Positions 28,076 to 36,471 of a stretch of 64,000 bases of DNA are shown here, in pieces. This stretch comes from Comamonadaceae bacterium OS-4. GTDB lineage: Bacteria; Pseudomonadota; Gammaproteobacteria; Burkholderiales; Burkholderiaceae_C. Location of the stretch: contig AP026970.1 in NCBI GenBank assembly GCA_027924025.1, positions 2,998,501 to 3,062,500 on the forward strand, given 5' to 3'. The translations under genes were made by a program, and so were the position numbers. A model generated the notes under the pieces. The model worked only from the letters and a program-made list of their open reading frames with translations. It did not search any database and was not told the origin of the DNA. Each line of letters begins with the position of its first letter. Position 1 is the stretch's first letter.

Positions 28076-28106
28076 ACACGAAATTCGTGCCGCACGAAGT
28101 TCGTGT
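28076..28106 (-). promoter_or_regulatory. Double-palindrome operator of the toxin-antitoxin operon
   Basis: Two copies of the dyad CACGAA-N-TTCGTG, at 28077-28089 and 28093-28105, are separated by CCG (centres 16 bp apart). Flanking A and T extend the outer symmetry. It starts 16 bases upstream of the antitoxin ATG. Within it a poor -35/-10 pair (TTCGTG, 16 bases, TAAACT) can be read on the minus strand, so a bound repressor would block the promoter. Confidence 0.75.
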
Positions 28107-28286
28107 TTATTTTGACCTACCGGCGACACTCAGCGAGTAACCCAGCGCGCCTCTCGCCCTTCGGCCCGCGAGGGCTCGACTGAATTCCAAGGCCGTATAT
28201 TGCACACAGATGACTTTTGCACCGGGGTTGGCGTTATTTGCCACCGGGCCAGGTCCGTTTGAAACACTGAAAATTGGGGCCACCTC

Positions 28287-29072
28287 ATGCTGCTAAAAGC
28301 CTTTGTCGCTCTGCTATTGATGCTGGGGATGCCCACCAAGGGCACAGCAGAGCCGGCAGCCGCCACCACGATCGTGCTGGCCGGGGAAGACGACTGGCCT
28401 CCTTACAGCTTTGCAGACAAACGCTCGCTTGGCGCGGGACACGAACCCACCGGCTTTAGCCCCCGGTTGATCCGGGCGGCGTTCGCCAGCCAAGGCGTCC
28501 ATGTGCGGTTTATCTCCGTGCCGTTTTCCCGGTGCATGCGATTGGCACTCACAGACCAGGTGGCAGGCTGCTTCAATGCCAGCATCACCAATGAAAACCG
28601 GAACGATTACATCTGGCACTCGCCGCCGATGTTCAAAGAAGAGCTGTCGATTTTTGGTGCACCAAGCAACGACGCCACCCCGCTGACCCTGGCGGACCTG
28701 CGGGGCAAAAACGTCGCCATCACCAATGGCTACACCTACCCCAGCGCCTTTGTGAACGATTCACGCATTAGCAAGTTCCCCGCGAATTCTGACGACAACC
28801 TCATACACATGTTTTTGAGCAAGCGCGTGGACTATGTCGTGATGAATCGCACCCCGGGTTGGCTGCGGATCGATGCCACCGATGCAGCGCGTGGCCGTCT
28901 GGTGCACCGGGGCGCCCTGTCCGCTGATGAGTTCTGGATCGCTTTTTCGAAAAAGTACCCGGGAGCGCAACAGGCGTCTGACACCTTCGGCAAGGGCCTG
29001 ACCCAAATGCGCAACAACGGAAGCTACCAAGCCATGCTCGACGAATTCCGCAAGCAGGTGAAATTCCGTTAA
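28287..29072 (+). CDS. Periplasmic solute-binding protein, family 3 (orphan)
   Basis: A 261-residue protein with a signal peptide (about 1-21, ending near GTAEP) and an SBP_bac_3-like two-lobe pattern: DDWPPYSF near residue 35, PFSRCMRLALTDQVAGCFNA, a hinge near LADLRGKNVAITNGYTYP, and a C-terminal QMRNNGSYQAMLDEF helix. No permease or ATPase gene is adjacent. Such orphan proteins can serve as sensors or belong to unlinked transporters. It is the only plus-strand gene inside the his cluster and interrupts hisD-hisC transcription. Confidence 0.82.
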   Translation: MLLKAFVALLLMLGMPTKGTAEPAAATTIVLAGEDDWPPYSFADKRSLGAGHEPTGFSPRLIRAAFASQGVHVRFISVPFSRCMRLALTDQVAGCFNASITNENRNDYIWHSPPMFKEELSIFGAPSNDATPLTLADLRGKNVAITNGYTYPSAFVNDSRISKFPANSDDNLIHMFLSKRVDYVVMNRTPGWLRIDATDAARGRLVHRGALSADEFWIAFSKKYPGAQQASDTFGKGLTQMRNNGSYQAMLDEFRKQVKFR

Positions 29073-29123
29073 GAAGCGATCAAAAGCCTCTGTGGTGTGG
29101 CAGCGGCTCGCGCATGCGGGCGC

Positions 29124-29510
29124 TCACAAACAGGGATAAACCGTCCCCAGCGCATTCACCACCACCAGCTGCACCGGCATATCGGCCTCGTAGAGGTCGG
29201 CGTTGCGTTTGAGTTCGGTGGTGTACAGGTTCTTGGCCATGCTGGGCTCCAGACGGCGACCATTGAGGCAGATGCTGGCGCTGGCACCGGCGCGCACCGC
29301 TTGGGTGTGGGCCTCGAGCGCGCCTTCCATGACACCGACCAGGTAGTAGTCGGTATAGGTGCTGCCTTGTTTCTCGGTCTTCTCGAGGGCCCGCATTTCG
29401 CGGATGGTCATGGCCTGAGCCGTGGAGGCTGCGGCAAGGCAGAGGGCGAAGCACGCAGCGGCTTGCCGCAGCGTGGAAAAGGTGTGAGGGGTATGAAGTG
29501 TGGTGCGCAT
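29124..29510 (-). CDS. Secreted protein, Rap1a/Tai-like
   Basis: A 128-residue protein starting at 29510 (MRTTLHTPH), with a signal peptide ending near AQA (about residue 33). The mature part has a YYLVGVMEGAL motif, a cysteine in ASICLNGR, and a C-terminal NALGTVYPCL. This layout resembles the Rap1a/Tai immunity fold, in which two conserved cysteines form a disulphide, but I rely on pattern memory. It lies 29 bases after hisD on the same strand. No type VI effector gene is nearby, so an immunity role has no local support. Confidence 0.55.
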   Translation of the reverse strand: MRTTLHTPHTFSTLRQAAACFALCLAAASTAQAMTIREMRALEKTEKQGSTYTDYYLVGVMEGALEAHTQAVRAGASASICLNGRRLEPSMAKNLYTTELKRNADLYEADMPVQLVVVNALGTVYPCL

Positions 29511-29539
29511 AGGGCTTGGTCGTCCTGATGCACCCATTC

Positions 29540-30856
29540 TTACTTCAATCGCATTTCCGCCGCACGTGCATGGGCTTGCAAGCCCTCGCCGTGGGCCAGC
29601 ACCGAGGCGATCTGCCCCAATGCTTGGGCGCCCTGCTCGCTCACTTCGATCAGACTGCTGCGCTTCTGGAAGTCATACACCCCCAGCGGGCTGCTGAAAC
29701 GCGCGGTACCGCTGGTGGGCAGCACGTGGTTGGGGCCAGCGCAATAGTCGCCCAGGCTCTCGGAGGTGTAGGCCCCCAAAAAGATGGCACCGGCGTGCTT
29801 TAGCAACGGCTCCCATTTGTGGGGGTCATTGCTGGAGACTTCCAGGTGCTCGGGCGCGATGCGGTTGCTGATCTCGCACGCCTCTTCCATGCTGCGGGTC
29901 TGGATCAGCGCGCCACGGCCGGTGAGGCTCTTGGCGATGATCTCGGCGCGCGGCATTTCGGGTAGCAGGCGGTTGATGCTCTGTTGCACTTGCTCGATGT
30001 AGGCAGCGTCAGGGCACAGCAAAATGCTTTGCGCCAGCTCGTCGTGCTCAGCCTGGCTGAACAGGTCCATCGCCACCCAGTCCGGCGGTGTGGTGCCGTC
30101 TGCCAGCACCAGAATCTCGCTGGGGCCGGCAATCATGTCGATGCCCACGGTGCCGAACACGCGGCGCTTGGCGGCGGCCACGTAGGCGTTGCCGGGGCCG
30201 GTGATTTTGTGCACGGCAGGAATGGTGGCGGTGCCATAAGCCAATGCGGCCACCGCTTGCGCGCCGCCGATGGTGAAAGCGCGGGTTACGCCGGCCACAT
30301 AGGCGGCAGCCAGCACCAAGGCGTTTTTCTCGCCCTTGGGGGTGGGTACGACCATGATGATTTCGCCGACCCCTGCTACATGGGCGGGGATGGCATTCAT
30401 CAGCACACTGCTGGGGTAAGCCGCTTTGCCGCCAGGCACATAAATGCCCACGCGGTCCAGCGGCGTGACCTTTTGGCCCAAGAGCGTGCCGTCTTCGTCG
30501 CGGTAGGTCCAGCTCTCGCCGGAGGCCTTCTTTTGGGCTTCGTGGTAGCTGCGCACCCGCTTTGCGGCGGCCTCCAGCGCAGCGCGCTGGTCGGCGGGAA
30601 TGCTGTCGAATGCCGCTTTGAGCTCGGCCTGGGTCAGCTCCAGCGCCTTCATGTCGGTGGCGCTCAGGCCATCGAAACGGGCGGTGTACTCCAGCACCGC
30701 AGCATCACCGCGCTGCTGCACGTCGGCCAGGATATCGGCCACGCGCTGCTCGATGGCGGCATCGGTGTCCGCAGACCAATGCAGGCGCGCCTTGAATTCA
30801 GCCTCAAAAGTGGCGCTAGCGCTTGATAAACGTGCGGGAGCAGCTACAAAAGTCAT
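29540..30856 (-). CDS. hisD: Histidinol dehydrogenase HisD
   Basis: Catalyses the last two oxidations to histidine, zinc and NAD dependent. It has 438 residues. Conserved blocks seen are [40 protein letters not shown] and the C-terminal [14 protein letters not shown]. The first 17 or so codons, including the ATG, coincide with an interspersed repeat copy at 30812-30864. hisG lies 19 bases upstream. Confidence 0.96.
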   Translation of the reverse strand: MTFVAAPARLSSASATFEAEFKARLHWSADTDAAIEQRVADILADVQQRGDAAVLEYTARFDGLSATDMKALELTQAELKAAFDSIPADQRAALEAAAKRVRSYHEAQKKASGESWTYRDEDGTLLGQKVTPLDRVGIYVPGGKAAYPSSVLMNAIPAHVAGVGEIIMVVPTPKGEKNALVLAAAYVAGVTRAFTIGGAQAVAALAYGTATIPAVHKITGPGNAYVAAAKRRVFGTVGIDMIAGPSEILVLADGTTPPDWVAMDLFSQAEHDELAQSILLCPDAAYIEQVQQSINRLLPEMPRAEIIAKSLTGRGALIQTRSMEEACEISNRIAPEHLEVSSNDPHKWEPLLKHAGAIFLGAYTSESLGDYCAGPNHVLPTSGTARFSSPLGVYDFQKRSSLIEVSEQGAQALGQIASVLAHGEGLQAHARAAEMRLK

Positions 30857-30864
30857 AGCAAATG
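30812..30864 (-). repeat. Interspersed AT-core repeat covering the hisD start codon
   Basis: On the minus strand it starts CATTTGCTATGACTTTTGTA and ends AAGCGCTAGCGCC, parallel to the plus-strand copy at 23287-23338. The hisD ATG is the TATG within the repeat core, so the repeat encodes about the first 15 residues ([15 protein letters not shown]). Confidence 0.65.
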
Positions 30865-30875
30865 GGGTTCCGGAG

Positions 30876-31526
30876 TTACTGGCCTACGGCGCCGGCAAAG
30901 GCGTCGATGATCTTGCGGATGGGTTCTTGTTTGAGCTTGAGCGCAGCCTGGTTCACCACCAAACGGGAGCTGATGTCCATGATGCGCTCCACCTCGACGA
31001 GGTGATTGGCCTTGAGGGTATTGCCGGTGGAGACCAGATCCACAATCGCATCGGCCAGGCCGACCAAGGGCGCCAACTCCATGCTGCCGTAGAGCTTGAT
31101 CAAATCCACGTGCACGCCCTTGCTGGCGAAAAACTCGCGGGCAATCGCCACGTACTTGGTAGCCACTTTAAGGCGGGAGCCCTGTTTGACGGCCGACGCG
31201 TAGTCAAAGTCCGCACGCACCGCCACGCTGATGCGGCACTTGGCGATCTGCAAATCCAGCGGCTGGTACAGGCCTTGGCTGCCGTGCTCCAGCAAAGTGT
31301 CTTTGCCGGTAATGCCGAGGTCGGCACCACCGTACTGCACATAGGTGGGCACGTCGGTCGCGCGCACCACCAACACGCGGACGTTGGGCTGGTTGGTGTC
31401 CAGAATCAGTTTGCGGGACTTCTCGGGGTCGTCCAGCACCTCAATGCCCGCGGCTTTAAGCAGCGGCACGGTTTCTTCAAAAATACGGCCTTTGGACAGG
31501 GCCAGGGTGATCATGTCTGCGCTCAT
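30876..31526 (-). CDS. hisG: ATP phosphoribosyltransferase catalytic subunit, short form HisG
   Basis: First and regulated step of histidine synthesis. The start at 31526 ([14 protein letters not shown]) gives 216 residues; Met5 is an alternative. The length and lack of the C-terminal ACT-like domain mark the short form, which in characterised bacteria needs a HisZ regulatory subunit; hisZ is not in this window. The phosphoribosyl site is seen near [18 protein letters not shown]. It starts 26 bases after the BolA-like gene. Confidence 0.95.
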   Translation of the reverse strand: MSADMITLALSKGRIFEETVPLLKAAGIEVLDDPEKSRKLILDTNQPNVRVLVVRATDVPTYVQYGGADLGITGKDTLLEHGSQGLYQPLDLQIAKCRISVAVRADFDYASAVKQGSRLKVATKYVAIAREFFASKGVHVDLIKLYGSMELAPLVGLADAIVDLVSTGNTLKANHLVEVERIMDISSRLVVNQAALKLKQEPIRKIIDAFAGAVGQ

Positions 31527-31552
31527 GGCGGGCTCTCGGAGTTGCGTGCGCC

Positions 31553-31795
31553 TCAGGCGGACTGGGCTGCCCATTCGGTGGGCGAGAAAGTTTTCATGGA
31601 CAAGGCGTGTACCTCGTCGGTTTGCATGCGGTTGCCCAAGGTGGCGTACACCAAGCGCTGGCGCTGGACAAGGCGTTTGCCTTCGAATTCAGGCGACACG
31701 ATGGTGGCGTACCAGTGGCGGCCATCGCCTTCGAGCGCGCAATGGTCACAGGCGAGGCCTGCAGTGATAAGGGCTTGGAGTTGGTCTGCGGTCAT
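31553..31795 (-). CDS. BolA-family protein (IbaG-like)
   Basis: Small 80-residue protein beginning at 31795 (MTADQLQAL). It has the BolA-fold helix-strand pattern, with [22 protein letters not shown] and a C-terminal [14 protein letters not shown] containing the conserved His of the Fe-S/glutaredoxin-binding site. In E. coli ibaG lies after mlaB, just as this gene lies downstream of the mla and ABC genes. The murA gene that often follows ibaG is missing here. Confidence 0.9.
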   Translation of the reverse strand: MTADQLQALITAGLACDHCALEGDGRHWYATIVSPEFEGKRLVQRQRLVYATLGNRMQTDEVHALSMKTFSPTEWAAQSA

Positions 31796-31802
31796 AAGAA
31801 TC

Positions 31803-32558
31803 TCAGCTGCGGATTTTGTAGCCGCTGCGCAGCAATTGAAGGGCAATCAGGCTCACCACCACGGTGGCGCCGCCGACGACAGCAAGGCTCATCCAAGGGG
31901 ACACGTCGCTGATGCCAAAGAAGCCGAAACGGAAGCCGTCGATCATGTAGAAAAACGGGTTGAAGTGGCTCACCCCTTGCCAGAACGCGGGCAAGGAATG
32001 GATGGAATAAAACACGCCGCTCAAAAACGTCATGGGCATGACCACAAAGTTCTGGAAGGCGGCCAGCTGGTCGAACTTCTCGGCCCACAAGCCGGCAATC
32101 AGCCCCAACGCAGCCATCAGGGTAGCGCCCAGAATGGCGAACACCAGGATCCACACCGGCGCTGCATAGCTCATGGGGGTGAAGAAAGCCGCCACCACAA
32201 ACACGCCCAGCGCCACCACCAAACCACGAATCACAGCGGCACCCACATAGGCCACAAACCAGTTGAAGTACGACAGCGGAGTGAGCAACAGGAACACCAG
32301 ATTGCCCATGACCTTGCTCATGATGAGCGAGGACGAACTGTTGGCAAATGCGTTCTGCAACAGACTCATCATGGCCAGGCCCGGCACCAGAAAGGCGGTG
32401 TAACTGACCTGGTCGTACACCTTCACATGGCTTTCCAGCGCGTGTCCGAAGATCAGTAGGTACAGCATGGCGGTCAGCACGGGCCCGGCAATGGTTTGGG
32501 CCGCAACCTTCCAGAAGCGCAAGGTCTCTTTGTAGAGCAGGGTTTGCCAGCCGTTCAT
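31803..32558 (-). CDS. ABC-2 type transporter permease (YadH-like)
   Basis: Integral membrane subunit of an exporter of unknown substrate. It has 251 residues and six predicted helices, with the ABC-2 signature ending ...SHFNPFFYMIDGFRFGFFG. The ATG overlaps the stop of the ATPase gene by 4 bases. The pair sits between mlaB and the BolA-like gene, a common order in betaproteobacteria. Confidence 0.92.
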   Translation of the reverse strand: MNGWQTLLYKETLRFWKVAAQTIAGPVLTAMLYLLIFGHALESHVKVYDQVSYTAFLVPGLAMMSLLQNAFANSSSSLIMSKVMGNLVFLLLTPLSYFNWFVAYVGAAVIRGLVVALGVFVVAAFFTPMSYAAPVWILVFAILGATLMAALGLIAGLWAEKFDQLAAFQNFVVMPMTFLSGVFYSIHSLPAFWQGVSHFNPFFYMIDGFRFGFFGISDVSPWMSLAVVGGATVVVSLIALQLLRSGYKIRS

Positions 32559-33481
32559 GCGTGTGCTCCTTGCTTGTTCATGATGTCAAGGAACACGTCT
32601 TCCAGATCGGCCTTGCGGATCTCCACGTCATCCACCGTGACGCCGGCTTGGCGCACCGCAGCGAGGTAGTTTTCAATTTCGAGCGCGTTGTTGGCTGGCA
32701 ACTGAACAATACGGCCGGTGATGCGGGCACGGGCAGCGAGTTCAGGGGGCAGCACATCGGCCGTCTTGAAGCGCAGCACATTGCTGCTGGCCGCCTTGAG
32801 CAGGTCGCTGGTTTTGTCCAAGGCCACAATGCGGCCGGTCTTGAGCATGGCAATGCGCCCGCACAAGGCTTCGGCCTCTTCCAGGTAGTGGGTAGTGAGC
32901 AGCACCGTGCTGCCCTGTTTGTTGAGGTTGGCGACAAACTGCCACAACGTCTGGCGCAATTCCACATCCACACCCGCAGTGGGTTCGTCCAGCACGATGA
33001 CGGGGGGTTTGTGCACCAAAGCCTGCGCCACCAGCACGCGGCGCTTCATGCCGCCAGACAATTGGCGCATGTTGGCATTGGCCTTGTCGGCCAGGCCCAG
33101 GCCTTCCAGCAGCTCATCCACCCAAGAGTCGTTGTTTCGCAGACCGAAGTAGCCGGACTGGATACGCAGCATTTCGCGCACATTAAAAAACGGATCAAAC
33201 ACCAGCTCCTGGGGCACGACGCCTAGTTTGCGGCGGGCATCGGCGTAGTCGGTCTGAACATCGCTGCCCAGCACTTGCACATGGCCACTGGTGGGGCGAG
33301 ACAAGCCGGCCAGCATGCTGATCAAGGTGGTTTTGCCCGCTCCATTGGGGCCGAGGAGACCGAAAAATTCGCCCTCTTCGATGTTGAGACTGACGTTATC
33401 GACTGCCTTGAAGGTGGAGCCTTTCGGCCCCTTGGGCGAGGGATACGACTTGGAGATGGATTGGAAGGAGATGGCGGGCAT
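32555..33481 (-). CDS. ABC transporter ATP-binding protein (YadG-like)
   Basis: Nucleotide-binding subunit partner of the ABC-2 permease. It has 308 residues: Walker A GPNGAGKT near residues 44-51, signature LSGGMKRR near 141-148, Walker B VIVLDEPTAGVD, and the H-loop LLTTHYLEEAE. A C-terminal extension of about 80 residues after the ATPase core is typical of DrrA/YadG proteins. The substrate cannot be inferred. Confidence 0.92.
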   Translation of the reverse strand: MPAISFQSISKSYPSPKGPKGSTFKAVDNVSLNIEEGEFFGLLGPNGAGKTTLISMLAGLSRPTSGHVQVLGSDVQTDYADARRKLGVVPQELVFDPFFNVREMLRIQSGYFGLRNNDSWVDELLEGLGLADKANANMRQLSGGMKRRVLVAQALVHKPPVIVLDEPTAGVDVELRQTLWQFVANLNKQGSTVLLTTHYLEEAEALCGRIAMLKTGRIVALDKTSDLLKAASSNVLRFKTADVLPPELAARARITGRIVQLPANNALEIENYLAAVRQAGVTVDDVEIRKADLEDVFLDIMNKQGAHA

Positions 33482-33510
33482 AAAGAACCCGCGATTTTAC
33501 GCTGCCGGTC

Positions 33511-33777
33511 TCAGGCGGGCTTGAGCAGAGCGTCAATCCCGTACAGGGCGGCCAGATCGCGCAAACGGGCCGGAAGCTTTTGCACGGCAAACATCTTGCC
33601 GGCCTTGGCGCATTCGCGCCGCAGCTCCAGCAAGACGGCCAGCGCAGATGAGTCGAAACGCTGCAAACGCTCGCCGTCGACCACCACCGTGCTGGCCTCG
33701 TGCTGCAGCCCATCCCGCAGTTCGGACAAACAGGCGGGTGCGACCTCGTGGGTCATGGTGGCAGGCAGCTTGAGCAC
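33511..33777 (-). CDS. mlaB: STAS-domain protein MlaB
   Basis: Cytoplasmic STAS subunit of the MlaFEDB phospholipid transporter, bound to MlaF. It has 88 residues with the strand-helix RFDSSALAVLLELRREC characteristic of STAS domains. It starts one base after the mlaC stop. The sequence is short and divergent, so the assignment leans on its place in the operon. Confidence 0.82.
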   Translation of the reverse strand: MLKLPATMTHEVAPACLSELRDGLQHEASTVVVDGERLQRFDSSALAVLLELRRECAKAGKMFAVQKLPARLRDLAALYGIDALLKPA

Positions 33778-33778
33778 A

Positions 33779-34420
33779 TCAGCCTTTCTTGGCGTTCGCC
33801 TTGTTTTGGTCAGCCAGGGCCTCGATCAGTCCATCGACGCCTTTGGCATTGATTTGCTGGGCAAATTGGCTGCGATACGTTTCGACCAGCCACACACCCA
33901 GCACGTTCAGGTTGTAAATTTTCCAGCCGGCACCGACACCCGGGGTCTTTTCCAAACGGTAGTCGAGCTGGATGGGATCACCCTTGCCTTTAATTTCGGT
34001 ACGAACCACCACTTCTTTATCCTCAGGCGCAGCGCGCAGAGGTTTCATGGCAATGGTTTGGTCGCTAACTTGCGCCAATGCACCCGCATAGGTGCGGACC
34101 AACAGGGTTTTGAACTCCTCTTGCAAGCGCTTTTGCTGCTCGGGGCTTGCCTGGCGCCAACCGGGTCCGACGGCAGAAGCTGTCATGCGCTGGAAGTTCA
34201 CATTGGGCATGATGCGCGAATCTACCAAGGCCACAATTTTGCTGGTGTCGCCTGCACGCAATGTCTTGTCGGCTTTGATGGTGTCCAACACGTCAACCGA
34301 AAGGCGCTTGATCAGGGCATCAGGAGCCTCGTCATCCGCATGGACCGGGCTGCTGACCAAACCACCCAAGGCGGCGACCAGCACCAGTGCGCCACTTAAA
34401 AAACCACGTTTTTTCAACAT
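33779..34420 (-). CDS. mlaC: Periplasmic phospholipid shuttle MlaC
   Basis: Carries phospholipids between outer-membrane MlaA and inner-membrane MlaFEDB. The start at 34420 (MLKKRGFLS), with AGGAAAAGAGT just upstream, gives 213 residues with a signal peptide ending near VHA (about 27). Conserved MlaC features are VDSRIMPNVNF, RTYAGAL and the lipid-pocket strand pattern. It is placed between mlaA and mlaB; mlaA within the operon is the betaproteobacterial arrangement. Confidence 0.93.
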   Translation of the reverse strand: MLKKRGFLSGALVLVAALGGLVSSPVHADDEAPDALIKRLSVDVLDTIKADKTLRAGDTSKIVALVDSRIMPNVNFQRMTASAVGPGWRQASPEQQKRLQEEFKTLLVRTYAGALAQVSDQTIAMKPLRAAPEDKEVVVRTEIKGKGDPIQLDYRLEKTPGVGAGWKIYNLNVLGVWLVETYRSQFAQQINAKGVDGLIEALADQNKANAKKG

Positions 34421-34489
34421 TACTCTTTTCCTCAAACAGTGCCAGATTATCGTTTTTGCGGGACGACACCCACAAAGACGGCTACGACC

Positions 34490-35203
34490 TTACGGCTCCG
34501 AGGGTTCCTCGTCGGGGGGATTACCGTCATACACCTGATAACGCTGGCGCTGCAAATACGCATCACGGGTAAACGAGTAGCGATCAAGCGCGGCACCACT
34601 CACTACTTCTTCAGCCCCCAGAAAACTGGCGCGTGTATCGACCACATCGACCACGGTGAGCCCGGTACGGGTCGCCTCGTCGCTCAATTGGTTTACCAGA
34701 TTGCCACGGTTGTCAATCGGCAAGGCGCCCACCTCGCGCAGGGTGTAGGGCCCCAGCAAGGGCAACACCACATAAGGACCGGCACCGACGCCCCATCGCC
34801 CCAGCGTGATGTTGAAGTTGGCCGGATGCTTTTCAATATTCAGATCACTGGCCACGTCGACCAAACCGCCCAGGCCAATGGTCGTATTCACCATGACACG
34901 CCCGACGCTGTCACCAAACGCCTGGCCGCGCAATTGCAAAGCGTTGTTGATGGCAGACCAGACGTCATCCAGATTTGCGAAAAAATTCTTGATGCCGGTG
35001 CGCCCCAAGGCAGGCACGGTGTTGACATACGCCGTGGCCACAGGCTTGAGCACCGCGCGGTCTACCGCGTCGTTGAAGCCGAACACCGTGCGATTGATCG
35101 ACTCCAAGGGGTCGCGCGGGTCCGGGTTAGCAACCGTGGCGCACCCTTGGAGCAACGCCACCAGGGCCATACCCAGCATCCAGCGGATCGAGGGGCGCAT
35201 CAT
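34490..35203 (-). CDS. mlaA: Outer-membrane lipoprotein MlaA (VacJ)
   Basis: Outer-membrane component that removes mislocalised phospholipids from the outer leaflet. It has 237 residues. The lipobox LLQGC places the acylated cysteine at 21. The MlaA core is seen as NPDPRDPLESINRTVFGFND and the GPYVVLPLLGPYTLRE block. The ATG overlaps the mlaD stop by 4 bases. Confidence 0.95.
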   Translation of the reverse strand: MMRPSIRWMLGMALVALLQGCATVANPDPRDPLESINRTVFGFNDAVDRAVLKPVATAYVNTVPALGRTGIKNFFANLDDVWSAINNALQLRGQAFGDSVGRVMVNTTIGLGGLVDVASDLNIEKHPANFNITLGRWGVGAGPYVVLPLLGPYTLREVGALPIDNRGNLVNQLSDEATRTGLTVVDVVDTRASFLGAEEVVSGAALDRYSFTRDAYLQRQRYQVYDGNPPDEEPSEP

Positions 35204-35679
35204 GGTGCCTCTTTGGCGGATGGGCCATCCGCCGCTTTGCTGTACAGGAACTGACTGATCAGGTTCTCCAACACCACCGCGCTTTGGGTGGTGCTGATGA
35301 CATCGCCCGCCGCGAGGTTGGCGCTGTCAGCACCGGCTTCAATGCCGATGTACTGCTCGCCGAGCAAACCGCTGGTCAATATCTTGAGCGAGCTGTCTTT
35401 GGGGAATACGAACTGCTTGTCCATCGACAGGCTCACCTTAGCCTGGAAGGTTTTGTCATCAAACCCGATGGATTCCACCCGGCCGACCACCACACCCGCA
35501 CTTTTGACGGCCGCTTTGGGCTTGAGACCCCCGATGTTGTCGAACTTGGCTGTCACGGGGTAGCCTTTGTCGACACTGAAGCTCAACAAATTGGCGGACT
35601 GCAGTGCAAGAAACACCAGCGCCAAGGCGCCGAGCAAGACAAACAAGCCCACCCACACATCATTTTTTGAACGCTGCAT
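35200..35679 (-). CDS. mlaD: MCE-domain protein MlaD
   Basis: Inner-membrane-anchored hexameric MCE ring of the Mla system. It has 159 residues: one N-terminal helix at about 8-28, then one MCE domain (KFDNIGGLKPKAAVKSAGVVVGRV and GLLGEQYIGIE), and a short tail. It starts 9 bases after mlaE. Confidence 0.95.
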   Translation of the reverse strand: MQRSKNDVWVGLFVLLGALALVFLALQSANLLSFSVDKGYPVTAKFDNIGGLKPKAAVKSAGVVVGRVESIGFDDKTFQAKVSLSMDKQFVFPKDSSLKILTSGLLGEQYIGIEAGADSANLAAGDVISTTQSAVVLENLISQFLYSKAADGPSAKEAP

Positions 35680-35688
35680 TTTCCCCCC

Positions 35689-36471
35689 TCAAATACTGAA
35701 CATCATGGCCGTCAGGACAAAGTCCAAGGCCAACACGGTAAGCGACGCCACCACCACGGTCCGGGTCGTGGCACGGGCCACGCCCTCGGGTGTCGGCTGC
35801 GCTTCAAAACCCTGCAACAAGGCGATAAAGCTCACGGCAAAACCGAACACTACGCTCTTGAGCACCCCGTTACCCACGTCAACCCAGGCATCGACCCCGC
35901 TTTGCATCTGGCTCCAGAATGCGCCGGAATCGATCCCGATCATCGGCACGCTGACCACCCAGCCCCCCAACACGCCCACCGCACTGAACATGGCCGCAAG
36001 GATGGGCATGGCAATGACAGCCCCCCAGAAACGCGGCGCCAAAATACGGGCCACCGGATCGACTGCCATCATCTCCATGGCGCTGAGCTGCTCGCCTGCC
36101 TTCATCAGGCCGATTTCTGCGGTGAGCGAAGTGCCCGCGCGACCGGCAAACAACAGCGCGGTCAGCACCGGGCCAAACTCCCGCACCAGGCTCAGGCTAA
36201 TCAGCATGCCCACCGAGTCTGCAGCGCCAAAGCGCTGCAAGCCATAGTAGTACTGCAAGCCCATCACGAAGCCCACAAAAACGCCCGACACCGCAATGAT
36301 GGCCAGCGAGTAGTTCCCCATAAAGTGGATCTGGTCGCGCAACAACGCCGGACGGCGCAACACCGCCCCCAAGGAGGCGACCAAGCGGAAAAACAAGCGA
36401 GCACCCGCACCCGCGTCCGCCAGCTTGCTGCGCACGGCGTAGCCCAATTCAGCCGGTTGCAAGAACTTCAT
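35689..36471 (-). CDS. mlaE: Phospholipid ABC transporter permease MlaE
   Basis: Inner-membrane permease of the Mla transporter. It has 260 residues and five or six helices, with the conserved LVREFGPVLTALLFAGRAGTS and AEIGLMK...EQLSAMEMMAVDPV blocks of the MlaE family. It overlaps mlaF by 4 bases. Confidence 0.96.
   Translation of the reverse strand: MKFLQPAELGYAVRSKLADAGAGARLFFRLVASLGAVLRRPALLRDQIHFMGNYSLAIIAVSGVFVGFVMGLQYYYGLQRFGAADSVGMLISLSLVREFGPVLTALLFAGRAGTSLTAEIGLMKAGEQLSAMEMMAVDPVARILAPRFWGAVIAMPILAAMFSAVGVLGGWVVSVPMIGIDSGAFWSQMQSGVDAWVDVGNGVLKSVVFGFAVSFIALLQGFEAQPTPEGVARATTRTVVVASLTVLALDFVLTAMMFSI

Noticed and set aside
28130-28286. A riboswitch or small RNA between the TA operator and the solute-binding protein gene
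   Set aside because: Some GC-rich pairing is possible, but no known riboswitch core and no clear terminator or anti-terminator pair could be found.
30600-32459. A 619-codon plus-strand open frame across hisD, hisG, the BolA-like gene and the ABC permease
   Set aside because: It spans several real genes and their gaps on the opposite strand, with low-complexity composition and no motif.
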